A stretch of DNA of 28,399 nucleotides from positions 1 to 28,399 of the forward strand of contig JBBCJM010000091.1 in assembly GCA_037190175.1 (NCBI GenBank). Reading direction: 5' to 3'. Positions within the stretch are counted from its first letter, which is position 1. Each line of letters starts with the position of its first letter. The position numbers and the translations under genes were made by a program. This DNA comes from JBBCJM01 sp037190175. Its GTDB lineage: Bacteria > Pseudomonadota > Alphaproteobacteria > Rhodobacterales > Rhodobacteraceae. This document shows positions 16,714-23,583 of the stretch, one piece after another. The notes beneath the pieces are model-generated. The model was given only the letters and a program-made list of their open reading frames with translations. It was not told the origin of the DNA and searched no databases.

Positions 16714-16757
16714 GATTCGCTAAAGAAATTGACCGCGAATCGGGTTTGACTCATGCT
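16714..16757 (+). promoter_or_regulatory. ccrM promoter region with three GANTC sites
   Basis: GATTC (16714-16718), GAATC (16737-16741) and GACTC (16748-16752) lie within 39 bp. A candidate promoter is TTGACC (16729-16734), 17-nt spacer, CATGCT (16752-16757). The second GANTC is in the spacer and the third touches the -10. GANTC is the target of CcrM, so methylation-dependent autoregulation, as known for Caulobacter ccrM, is plausible. The -10 match is weak. Confidence 0.6.
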
Positions 16758-16803
16758 CGTGTCCAAGGACGGCGGGGCACACGCCGCGGGGCAGAGGCGA
16801 GAG

Positions 16804-17916
16804 ATGACGAAGACGACCGAGGCAGCGGCGGCCTTGCCGCTGGACAGCATCATTGCGGGCGACTGCATCGAGGCGATGCGGGCGCTGCCCGAGGCCTGCG
16901 CCGACCTGATCTTCGCCGATCCGCCCTACAACCTGCAACTGCGGGGCGAGCTGCACCGGCCCGACAATTCCCGCGTCGATGCGGTGGACGACCACTGGGA
17001 CCAGTTCGACGGCTTCGCCGCCTATGACCGCTTCACCCGCGACTGGCTGGCGGCGGCGCGACGGCTGCTGAAGCCGCACGGGGCGCTGTGGGTGATCGGC
17101 AGCTATCACAACATCTTCCGCGTCGGCACCGCGCTGCAGGATGCCGGCTACTGGATCCTGAACGACGTGGTCTGGCGCAAGTCGAACCCGATGCCGAACT
17201 TCCGCGGCAAGCGGCTGACCAATGCGCATGAGACGATGATCTGGGCCAGCCGCGACCAGGGGGCGAAGTACACCTTCAACTACGAGGCGCTGAAGGCGCT
17301 GAACGAAGGGGTGCAGATGCGCTCGGACTGGGTGATCCCGCTCTGCACCGGGGGCGAGCGGCTGAAGGACGCCGCAGGCCAGAAGGCGCATCCGACGCAG
17401 AAGCCCGAGGCGCTGCTGCACCGCATCCTGGTCGGCTGCACCAACCCCGGCGATGTGGTGCTGGACCCGTTCTTCGGCACCGGCACCACCGGGGCGGTGG
17501 CCAAGGCGCTGGGCCGGCGCTGGATCGGGATCGAGCGCGAGGAGGCGTACCGCCAGGCCGCCGCCGCCCGGATCGACCGGGTGCGCCCCTTCGACCGGCA
17601 GGCGGTGGAGGTCACCGGCTCGAAACGCGCCGAGCCGCGGGTGCCCTTCGGCCAGGTGGTGGAGCGGGGGATGCTGCGGCCGGGCGAGGTGCTGGTGGGC
17701 CCGCGCGACCAGACCGCGCGGGTGCGCGCCGACGGCACGCTGGCGGCCGACGGGGTGACCGGCTCGATCCACCAGGTGGGGGCGCATCTGGACCGCGCCC
17801 CCTCCTGCAACGGCTGGACCTACTGGCACTTCCTGCGCGACGGGCAGAAGGTGCCGATCGACATCCTGCGCCAGCAGATCCGCGCCGAGATGGAGGCCGA
17901 CGAGCGGCCCTCCTGA
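16804..17916 (+). CDS. ccrM: Cell-cycle-regulated GANTC adenine DNA methyltransferase CcrM
   Basis: A 370-aa beta-class N6-adenine methyltransferase (motif IV before motif I). DPPYNLQL with catalytic DPPY at 39-42 is followed by VDDHWDQFDGFAAYDRFTRDWL, and SAM-binding PFFGTGTTGAVAKALGRRWIGIE starts near 223. KSNPMPNFRGKRLTNAHETMIWA and KAHPTQKPEALLHRIL match the CcrM subfamily. The C-terminal region of about 85 residues (GQVVERGMLRPGEVLVGPRDQTARVRADG...GSIHQVGAHLDRAPSCNGWTYWHF) is the CcrM-specific DNA-recognition extension. The enzyme methylates hemimethylated GANTC behind the replication fork. An in-frame ATG at 16753 exists, but it lies on the presumed promoter; the ATG at 16804 follows GAGGCGAGAG and gives the family length. 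A strong terminator follows. Confidence 0.95.
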   Translation: MTKTTEAAAALPLDSIIAGDCIEAMRALPEACADLIFADPPYNLQLRGELHRPDNSRVDAVDDHWDQFDGFAAYDRFTRDWLAAARRLLKPHGALWVIGSYHNIFRVGTALQDAGYWILNDVVWRKSNPMPNFRGKRLTNAHETMIWASRDQGAKYTFNYEALKALNEGVQMRSDWVIPLCTGGERLKDAAGQKAHPTQKPEALLHRILVGCTNPGDVVLDPFFGTGTTGAVAKALGRRWIGIEREEAYRQAAAARIDRVRPFDRQAVEVTGSKRAEPRVPFGQVVERGMLRPGEVLVGPRDQTARVRADGTLAADGVTGSIHQVGAHLDRAPSCNGWTYWHFLRDGQKVPIDILRQQIRAEMEADERPS

Positions 17917-17964
17917 ACCTCGCGCCAGAAGGTTTGCCTGCGCCCGGCCCGTCCGTGGCGCGAC

Positions 17965-18002
17965 TGCCCCGCCCTGCCCCTGCGCAAGGCGGGGCATTTT
18001 TT
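17965..18002 (+). terminator. Rho-independent terminator of ccrM
   Basis: Perfect 9-bp arms TGCCCCGCC (17965-17973) and GGCGGGGCA (17988-17996) with a 14-nt loop, followed by TTTTTT (17997-18002). It is the clearest intrinsic terminator in the window. Confidence 0.92.
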
Positions 18003-18081
18003 CCACCCCGGGGGGCATTAAGGGTCGCATCACGGGAATCCCTGTGCTAGCTTGCAGGGTAATGCATGAGAACTCATTGAT

Positions 18082-19149
18082 ATGACGAGCTTTTCCCGGC
18101 TTCAGGCCACAATGGATTCGCTCGAGCGCGGGGCTGCCGTGGCGGTCCGCTGTCTGGTGGACGAACTGATCCGCCCGACCCCGGACCGCAGCGACTATCA
18201 CACCTCGGTGCAGTCGGCCGCCCTGGCCGAGGCGCTGGAGAACGCCCGCCGCACGGTGGCCGAGATGCGGCGCTGGCGCGGCGCGCCGCAACGTGAAGCC
18301 CGGCAGGCCGAGGCGCAGGTGCTGCGCGACCTGGAGACCCGGATCGCCCAGTGGGAAAGCGTGGTCGAGGCGCTGGGCCATTGCCTTGCCGGCCACGAAT
18401 GGCCGCTGATGCCCGACGAGCCGCCCCGGCTGGACCTGAACCACGCGCAGGGCGCGCTGATCTCGGACGCGCTGACCCGGGCGCACCGCGCCTTCAACCC
18501 CGCGCCGCAGGACCCGGAGACGGCCGAGCGCGGGGCCTTCGCCGACATCCCGCTGGACACCTCGGCCTTCGTGGCGGCGGTGCATCTGGCCTACCGGCTG
18601 CGGCTGGCCTGGAAGACGCCGCGGCCCTGGCGGTTCCTGGACGTGGGCTGCGGCGGCGGGGTGAAGGTGGCGCTGGCCGCCGACTTCTTCGACGAGGCGG
18701 TGGGGATCGAGGTCGATCCCGGCTATGCCGCGGCCGCCCGCGGCACGCTGGAGGCGATGCGGGCGCACCGCTGCGCGGTGGTCGAGGCCGACGCGCTGAC
18801 CTGGGACGGCTATGGCGGCCATGACGTGATCTATTTCTACCGCCCCACCCGCGACCCCGACGATCTGGCGGCGCTGGAGCGGCGGATCGTCGAGCAGAGC
18901 GGGCCGGACACCATCCTGATCGCGCCCTATCGCGGCTTCGGGATGCGGGCGGCGGGCCTCGGCTGCCTGCAGGTCGAGGGGCCGGTCTTCATGAAGGAAG
19001 CCGCTGGTTGCGACCTGCCCGAACTACTGGCCGAGGCGCGGCGGATGGGGCCCCATGTCTTCGGGGCCGACGACGATCCGCCGCAGGGGCTGGGCTGGCT
19101 GCGCCCGCTGTGGATGGCCTGCACCCTGAACGGCATCCGGCCGGTATAG
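18082..19149 (+). CDS. SAM-dependent methyltransferase-like protein with helical N-terminal region
   Basis: A 355-aa protein. Residues about 45-105 are strongly helical and charged (ALAEALENARRTVAEMRRW...QREARQAEAQVLRDLETRIAQWESVVEAL), possibly a coiled coil. Residues 183-215 are a class I Rossmann motif I, WRFLDVGCGGGVKVALAADFFDEAVGIEVDPGYAAAAR, with Asp187-x-Gly-x-Gly. Glu208 or Asp210 lies where the ribose hydroxyls bind, and DVIYFYRPTRD near 250 is at the motif IV position. The substrate is not predictable; no catalytic signature for a known target is seen. The ATG at 18082 has little Shine-Dalgarno upstream; ATGAG-AA-CTCAT (18066-18077) is a small palindrome just before it. It converges on the amidohydrolase gene, with only 19 nt between the stops. 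Confidence 0.75.
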   Translation: MTSFSRLQATMDSLERGAAVAVRCLVDELIRPTPDRSDYHTSVQSAALAEALENARRTVAEMRRWRGAPQREARQAEAQVLRDLETRIAQWESVVEALGHCLAGHEWPLMPDEPPRLDLNHAQGALISDALTRAHRAFNPAPQDPETAERGAFADIPLDTSAFVAAVHLAYRLRLAWKTPRPWRFLDVGCGGGVKVALAADFFDEAVGIEVDPGYAAAARGTLEAMRAHRCAVVEADALTWDGYGGHDVIYFYRPTRDPDDLAALERRIVEQSGPDTILIAPYRGFGMRAAGLGCLQVEGPVFMKEAAGCDLPELLAEARRMGPHVFGADDDPPQGLGWLRPLWMACTLNGIRPV

Positions 19150-19168
19150 CGCGAACCTGCCGCAGGGG

Positions 19169-20530
19169 TCAGTGCAGCTCTTCCGGGTTGAACGGCTCGT
19201 CGGGGTTGGGCTGGACCACCGCGATATAGTCGCGGGTCAGCCGCTTGCCCATGCTGGCCAGCCGCCAGCCGCTGATGGGCTTCCTCGGCGGCAGGGGGGC
19301 GAGGTTCTTTTCCACCCCGGCGATCATCACCCGGGTGATGTTGTCGGTCTCGCCCAGGATGGTCACGTCCTCCTCTACCTTGCCCTTCACGCAGATGATG
19401 TCGGCCTCGTAGCCCGGCATGATCGCCCCGACGCGGCCCTGCATCCGCAGGGCGAAGCCGCCCTCCCAAGTGGCCGAGCGGATCGCCTCCAGGGCCGTGA
19501 AGCCGAAGTACTTCACGAAGACCTCCATCTCGCGATAGTGCCAGTCGCCATAGGGCACCAGCGAGAACCCGGCCTCGGACCCGCAGAGCAGCGGCACGCC
19601 GGCCTTGTGGGCCAGCTTCATGGTCTCCACGCTGTCGGTGATCTCGCGCTCGAAGAGCCGGATCAGGGTGTCGGAGGTGCCCAGGCGCGGCCCGAAGTCC
19701 ACCATGTTGGCCTGGAAGGTCAGCGCCGGGGCGATGGGGATCTTGCGGTCGACCACCTCGCGCAGCGCGGCCTCGTCCATCGCGGTGGCGTGGAAGATCA
19801 GGTCGAAGCCGGCGACGGCGGCGCGGCGGGTGGCCTCGGCCCCGCGGCAATGGCCCATGACCGGCGTGTGCAGCTCGTGCGCGGTGTCGCAGATCAGCTT
19901 CAACTCGTCCTCGGTCCAGACGCAGACCTCGCCCAGATGCGCCATGCGGGGGACCACGCCGGTGACATGCACCTTGATCCAGTCGGCGCCGTGTTTGATC
20001 TGGCGGCGGATCTCGGCCACGATCTCGTCCTTGCCGGCGGCGACCTTGTAGTACCCGGTCACGCCGCGGTCGCCGATCAGGGTGCCGGCGGTGCCGCCCA
20101 GGTTGTTGATCAGCGCATAGGCGCCGCAGGACATTCGCGGACCTTCCACCACCCCGGCGTCGATGGCGTCGCGCAGGTCGATCATGTTCTCGAAGGTGCT
20201 GTCGGGGTCGAGGATGCCGGTCACCCCCGCGCGCAGGAGCTTGCGGGCGTTGTAGGAGGCGACGAGGGCCGACAGCGCATTGCGGCGCTGGTGGAAGATC
20301 TCGGCGTTCGAGGCGGCATCGTCGAAGGCCAGGTGGCAATGCGCGTCGATCAGGCCGGGCATGACGGTCTGGCCGGTGGCGTCGATCTCGCGCGCGCCCT
20401 GCGCCCCTGCCTCGGCCTCGGCGCCGAGGGCCGCGATCTTGCCGTCGCGGATCAGCACCGGAGTGGCGGCTGGCGCGGCGCCGGTGCCGTCGATCACGCT
20501 TCCGTTGCGGATGATGATGGTGTCGGACAT
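19169..20530 (-). CDS. Amidohydrolase, imidazolonepropionase-like (COG1228 type)
   Basis: A 453-aa TIM-barrel metal-dependent hydrolase. The short N-terminal beta region is MSDTIIIRNGSVIDGTG...PVLIRDGKIAALG, then PGLIDAHCHL with the metal pair His64/His66. Lys186 in DWIKVHVTG is at the usual carbamylated-lysine position, and His227 (VMGHCRGAEATRRA) and His247 (DLIFHAT) are further ligands. The usual GTDAG aspartate is replaced by GSEAG (Glu319). The C-terminus GYEADIICVKGKVEEDVTILGE is the typical composite domain. Members act on amide or ester bonds of cyclic or peptide-like compounds; the substrate here is unknown. The start at 20530 follows GGGAGGGGG and lies 1 nt after the upstream stop, so translation is coupled. 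It is the last gene of the leftward operon. Confidence 0.88.
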   Translation of the reverse strand: MSDTIIIRNGSVIDGTGAAPAATPVLIRDGKIAALGAEAEAGAQGAREIDATGQTVMPGLIDAHCHLAFDDAASNAEIFHQRRNALSALVASYNARKLLRAGVTGILDPDSTFENMIDLRDAIDAGVVEGPRMSCGAYALINNLGGTAGTLIGDRGVTGYYKVAAGKDEIVAEIRRQIKHGADWIKVHVTGVVPRMAHLGEVCVWTEDELKLICDTAHELHTPVMGHCRGAEATRRAAVAGFDLIFHATAMDEAALREVVDRKIPIAPALTFQANMVDFGPRLGTSDTLIRLFEREITDSVETMKLAHKAGVPLLCGSEAGFSLVPYGDWHYREMEVFVKYFGFTALEAIRSATWEGGFALRMQGRVGAIMPGYEADIICVKGKVEEDVTILGETDNITRVMIAGVEKNLAPLPPRKPISGWRLASMGKRLTRDYIAVVQPNPDEPFNPEELH

Positions 20531-20531
20531 G

Positions 20532-21545
20532 TCAAATCCCCCTCCCGGGTCGGTCGAGTCTGAGCAGCCGCCGGGCATTGTCGGCAAGCTTCGGTTCGGG
20601 CGCATGGCCATGGCCGGCATCGGGCGCGTCCCAGCCGGCGAAGTTGGTGCCGTAGACCAGCCGGTTATCGCCGATCAGCGCGGTCAGCAGGTCCAGCGAG
20701 GCGTCGTTGTTCAGGTGGTTGTCGAACCACAGCCGGCGCAGGCGCTCCTCGAAGGCGCCGTCGGGGCGCAGCGCCTCGGGCGCCCAGGGGCGCTTCTGCG
20801 CGGCCCGCCGCATCCGGCCGACCAGATAGCCCATCGCCCCGCCGCCGTGGCTGAGGCAGATGTCCAGCCCCGGATGCCGGTCCAGCACCCCGCCATAGAC
20901 CAGCGTGGCGACCGCCAGCACCTCCTGCGCCGCGAAGCCCACCACCACGTCGAGATCGAAACGCCTCAAGGCCGGGTCGCCCGGGGGGCCGTCGATCCCC
21001 GCGGGGCCGGGGTGGATGAACAGCGGTACGTCCAGCGCCACGCAGGTCTGGTAAAGCGCGTCCATCTCGGGCGCGTCCAGCCGCTGCGGCATGTCGGTGC
21101 CGATCTGCGCGCCCAGCATCCCGAGGTCGGTGACCGCGCGGCGCAGTTCCCGGCAGGCGGCGGCCACGTCCTGCACCGGCAGCGCGGCCAGCGCGCCCAG
21201 GCGGGCGGCGCGGGGCTGCACCACCGCGGCCAGGGCGTCGTTGTGCACGCGGCAGAAGCGGATGGCCTCCGCCGCCGGGATAAAGTGGAAATACGTCAAG
21301 GGGTTGGGCGACAGCAATTGCCAGTCGATCCCGGCCGCGTCCATCCGGGCGATGCGCACCTCGGGGTCCATGAAGGGGCTGCCGACATAGCGCACCCCGT
21401 CCAGCCGATAGCCGCCCACCCGGAACCACGGTTTCCCGTCCGGGGTGGCGCCGATCTCGGGGCCATGGTCGCCGGCCATGCCCATGGTCTCGGCCAGCAC
21501 GGCATGGGCATGAACGTCGATCACCCGGGCGGTTTGCGCGCTCAT
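20532..21545 (-). CDS. Amidohydrolase family 2 (ACMSD-like) protein
   Basis: A 337-aa TIM-barrel protein of the aminocarboxymuconate-semialdehyde decarboxylase/amidohydrolase-2 type. IDVHAHAV gives His12 and His14, PLFIHPGP gives His178, and CLSHGGGAMGYLVGRM gives His233. The family's metal-binding Asp (usually in a GTD/GSD context) is replaced by Asn301 in VYGTNFAGWD; Asp306 is nearby. Family members catalyse non-oxidative decarboxylation or hydrolysis of ring-cleavage or aromatic acids, but the reaction here cannot be fixed. GAGGAG is 5 nt before the ATG at 21545; a GTG at 21551 would sit on that site and is less likely. It lies 9 nt after the reductase gene and 1 nt before the next amidohydrolase, so it is in one operon. 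Confidence 0.87.
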   Translation of the reverse strand: MSAQTARVIDVHAHAVLAETMGMAGDHGPEIGATPDGKPWFRVGGYRLDGVRYVGSPFMDPEVRIARMDAAGIDWQLLSPNPLTYFHFIPAAEAIRFCRVHNDALAAVVQPRAARLGALAALPVQDVAAACRELRRAVTDLGMLGAQIGTDMPQRLDAPEMDALYQTCVALDVPLFIHPGPAGIDGPPGDPALRRFDLDVVVGFAAQEVLAVATLVYGGVLDRHPGLDICLSHGGGAMGYLVGRMRRAAQKRPWAPEALRPDGAFEERLRRLWFDNHLNNDASLDLLTALIGDNRLVYGTNFAGWDAPDAGHGHAPEPKLADNARRLLRLDRPGRGI

Positions 21546-21554
21546 CGGCACTCC

Positions 21555-22520
21555 TCAATAATCGCAGGAAACCAGCAGCCGCGGCGTCTGCGCGCGCGAG
21601 CAGCAGGGCATGAAATGGTCGTTGCGGGCGCGCTCGGCGGCGGTCAGGAACTGGTCGCGGTGGTCGGGGATGCCGTCGCGGACGGGGGTCATGCACATGC
21701 CGCAGACCCCTTCGGTGCAGGAATTGGGCACGTCGATCCCCGCGCCCAGCAGCGCGTCCAGCGCGGTCTGGCCCTTGGCGACGGGGACGATCTGCCCGCT
21801 GCCCTCCACCTCGATCTCGAAGCCTTCGTCGCCGTCGCGATGCTCGACGGTGCCGGAGAAATATTCGGTATGCACCGCGGCCTCCGGCCAGCCGGCGGCC
21901 AGGGCGGCACCCTTCACCCAGTCCAGGAACCCGGTCGGCCCGCAGACATAGAGGTGATCCGCCGCCCCCCGCCCCGCCAGCAGCCCGGGCAGCGCCAGCC
22001 TTTGCGCCGGAGGCCCGTCGTCCAGATGCAGATGCACCCGGCCGGCGAAGCGATCCGCCGCCAGCCGGCCGGCAAAGGCCATGCGGTCGCGGCTGCGGGC
22101 GCAGTAATGCATCTGCCAGTCCGCCCCGCCCGCCGCCAGGCTCTCGGCCATCGCCATCAGCGGCGTGACCCCGATCCCGCCGGCCAGCAAGAGCGAACGG
22201 GCGGCAGAAGGCTCCAAGGCGAAATGGTTCTTCGGCGGGCTGATCGCCAGCAGGTCGCCCACTGCCACCCGCTCATGGATATGCCGCGAGCCGCCGCGCG
22301 AGTCGGGCTCCCTCAGCACCGCGATCAGGTAGCGGTCCGTCTCGCCCGGCGGGTTGCACAGCGAATATTGCCGCGCGGGCAGGCCCGGCAGCAGCAGGTC
22401 CACATGCGCCCCGGCCTGAAACCCCGGCAGCGGCCCGCCATCCACAGGGCGCAACTCCAGCGAGACGATATCGGTCGCCTCGCCGGTGATCGCCGCCACG
22501 CGGACCTGCAACGGGCTCAT
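21555..22520 (-). CDS. Phthalate-dioxygenase-reductase-type oxidoreductase (FMN, NAD, 2Fe-2S)
   Basis: A 321-aa electron-transfer protein with the domain order of phthalate/vanillate reductases. The flavin domain contains RQYSLCNPP at 50-58. The pyridine-nucleotide domain contains LLAGGIGVTPLMAM near 111-124. The C-terminal plant-type ferredoxin has Cys268-x4-Cys273-x2-Cys276-x29-Cys306 (PNSCTEGVCGMCMTPVRDG). It should pass electrons from NAD(P)H to a Rieske-type oxygenase or similar partner, but no oxygenase gene is in this window. The start at 22520 is chosen because GGGAGG lies 7 nt upstream; an in-frame ATG at 22535 overlaps that site. It leads the operon divergent from the LysR gene, and two overlapping palindromes lie between. 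Confidence 0.93.
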   Translation of the reverse strand: MSPLQVRVAAITGEATDIVSLELRPVDGGPLPGFQAGAHVDLLLPGLPARQYSLCNPPGETDRYLIAVLREPDSRGGSRHIHERVAVGDLLAISPPKNHFALEPSAARSLLLAGGIGVTPLMAMAESLAAGGADWQMHYCARSRDRMAFAGRLAADRFAGRVHLHLDDGPPAQRLALPGLLAGRGAADHLYVCGPTGFLDWVKGAALAAGWPEAAVHTEYFSGTVEHRDGDEGFEIEVEGSGQIVPVAKGQTALDALLGAGIDVPNSCTEGVCGMCMTPVRDGIPDHRDQFLTAAERARNDHFMPCCSRAQTPRLLVSCDY

Positions 22521-22602
22521 CGGCCATCCTCCCATGAACGATGATGGCCTGCGGCCAACGTTGCCACCTTGCGATCTGGCGTGATATAGTCAAACCAAAT
22601 AA

Positions 22603-22632
22603 ACTGATCATCAGTATCTGAAAAACAGATAC
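22603..22632. promoter_or_regulatory. Overlapping palindromes between reductase and LysR genes (candidate LysR operator)
   Basis: ACTGAT-C-ATCAGT (22603-22615) and GTATCTG-AAAAA-CAGATAC (22614-22632) are perfect inverted repeats that share 2 nt, in an AT-rich patch of a GC-rich region. TCTG-N5-CAGA within the second fits the T-N11-A pattern of LysR-type binding sites (T at 22617, A at 22629). The position 25 nt before the LysR start and 83 nt before the divergent reductase start suits a shared operator. Confidence 0.7.
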
Positions 22633-22656
22633 GAGATGCCGCGGGAGGACCGAAGC

Positions 22657-23580
22657 ATGATGACGCCGAACTTCACGCTGCGGCAGCTGAACTACTTCGT
22701 CGCCGCGGCGAAGTACGGCAAGATCGCCAATGCCGCGGCCGAGATCGGCATCTCGCAATCCGCGGTTACCACCGCGATCCTGGAACTGGAGCGCACGCTG
22801 GGGATGCCGCTGCTGGAACGCCACGTCAGCGGCGTGACCCTGACCCACCGCGGCCACCTGTTCCACCAGCACGCGGTCAAGATCCTCTCGGCGGTGGCCG
22901 AGGCGCAGAGATGGCCGTTCCAGTCCTCGCTGAACCTCTCGGGCTCGCTGCGGCTGGTGGCGACCCATGCGGTGATCGGCTATTTCCTGCTGCCCTATCT
23001 GGAAAAGTTCCGCAGCGCGCATCCCAACGTGAAGATCACGCTGAGCGAGCTGACACGGCCCGAATGCGAGGAGGCGCTGATCTCCGGCCAGGCGGATCTG
23101 GGGGTGGTGCTGACCTCGAACCTCGGCCGGCGCGACGTGCTGGAAAGCCTGACGCTGACGCGCGCGCAAAGGCGGCTCTGGGTCTCGGGCAACTCGCCGC
23201 TGCTGGCGCAGAAGGCGGTGTCGATCTCGCAGTTGAACGACATGCCTTACGTCTTCCTGCTGATCGACGAGGGCGAGCGGGTGATGCGCGAATTCGCCCG
23301 CCCCTTCGGGTTCGAGCCCAACGTGGTGCTGCGCACCACCTCGATGGAGGCTTTGCGGGAATGGATCGGCTTCGGCCTGGGCATCACCATCGTGGCCGAT
23401 ACGGTCTATCGCCCCTGGTCGCTGGAGGGGCTGAAGATCGAGCGGCTGCCGCTGATCGAGCCGATCCCGCCGCTGGAAATCGGCCTCGCCTGGCTGCGCG
23501 AGGGCGCGTTGAGCGAGGTCTCGCAGGGGTTTTCCACCTTCCTGCAGCAGACGGTCCGCCGCAGCGAGGGCGGCGACTGA
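22657..23580 (+). CDS. LysR-family transcriptional regulator
   Basis: A 307-aa LysR-type regulator. The N-terminal winged helix is FTLRQLNYFVAAAKYGKIANAAAEIGISQSAVTTAILELERTLGMPLLERHVSGVTLTHRG. The remaining about 220 residues are the inducer-binding domain, with typical segments GSLRLVATHAVIGYFLLPYLEKFRSAHPNVKITLSELTRPECEEALISGQADLGVVL. The ATG at 22657 has GGGAGG 8 nt upstream; an in-frame ATG at 22636 would put that site inside the gene. It is divergent from the reductase/amidohydrolase operon and most likely controls it in response to a pathway intermediate; it probably also represses itself from the shared operator. Its stop is 3 nt from the convergent MFS gene stop, leaving no room for a terminator. 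Confidence 0.95.
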   Translation: MMTPNFTLRQLNYFVAAAKYGKIANAAAEIGISQSAVTTAILELERTLGMPLLERHVSGVTLTHRGHLFHQHAVKILSAVAEAQRWPFQSSLNLSGSLRLVATHAVIGYFLLPYLEKFRSAHPNVKITLSELTRPECEEALISGQADLGVVLTSNLGRRDVLESLTLTRAQRRLWVSGNSPLLAQKAVSISQLNDMPYVFLLIDEGERVMREFARPFGFEPNVVLRTTSMEALREWIGFGLGITIVADTVYRPWSLEGLKIERLPLIEPIPPLEIGLAWLREGALSEVSQGFSTFLQQTVRRSEGGD

Positions 23581-23583
23581 GCG

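Noticed and set aside
16753..16803. Upstream ATG for ccrM
   Set aside because: It would begin on the presumed -10 region and GANTC cluster. The ATG at 16804 has a better ribosome-binding site and gives the normal length.
18031..18046. Near-palindrome CACGGGAATCCCTGTG before the methyltransferase as an operator
   Set aside because: Only 6 of 8 pairs match, and nothing else supports it.
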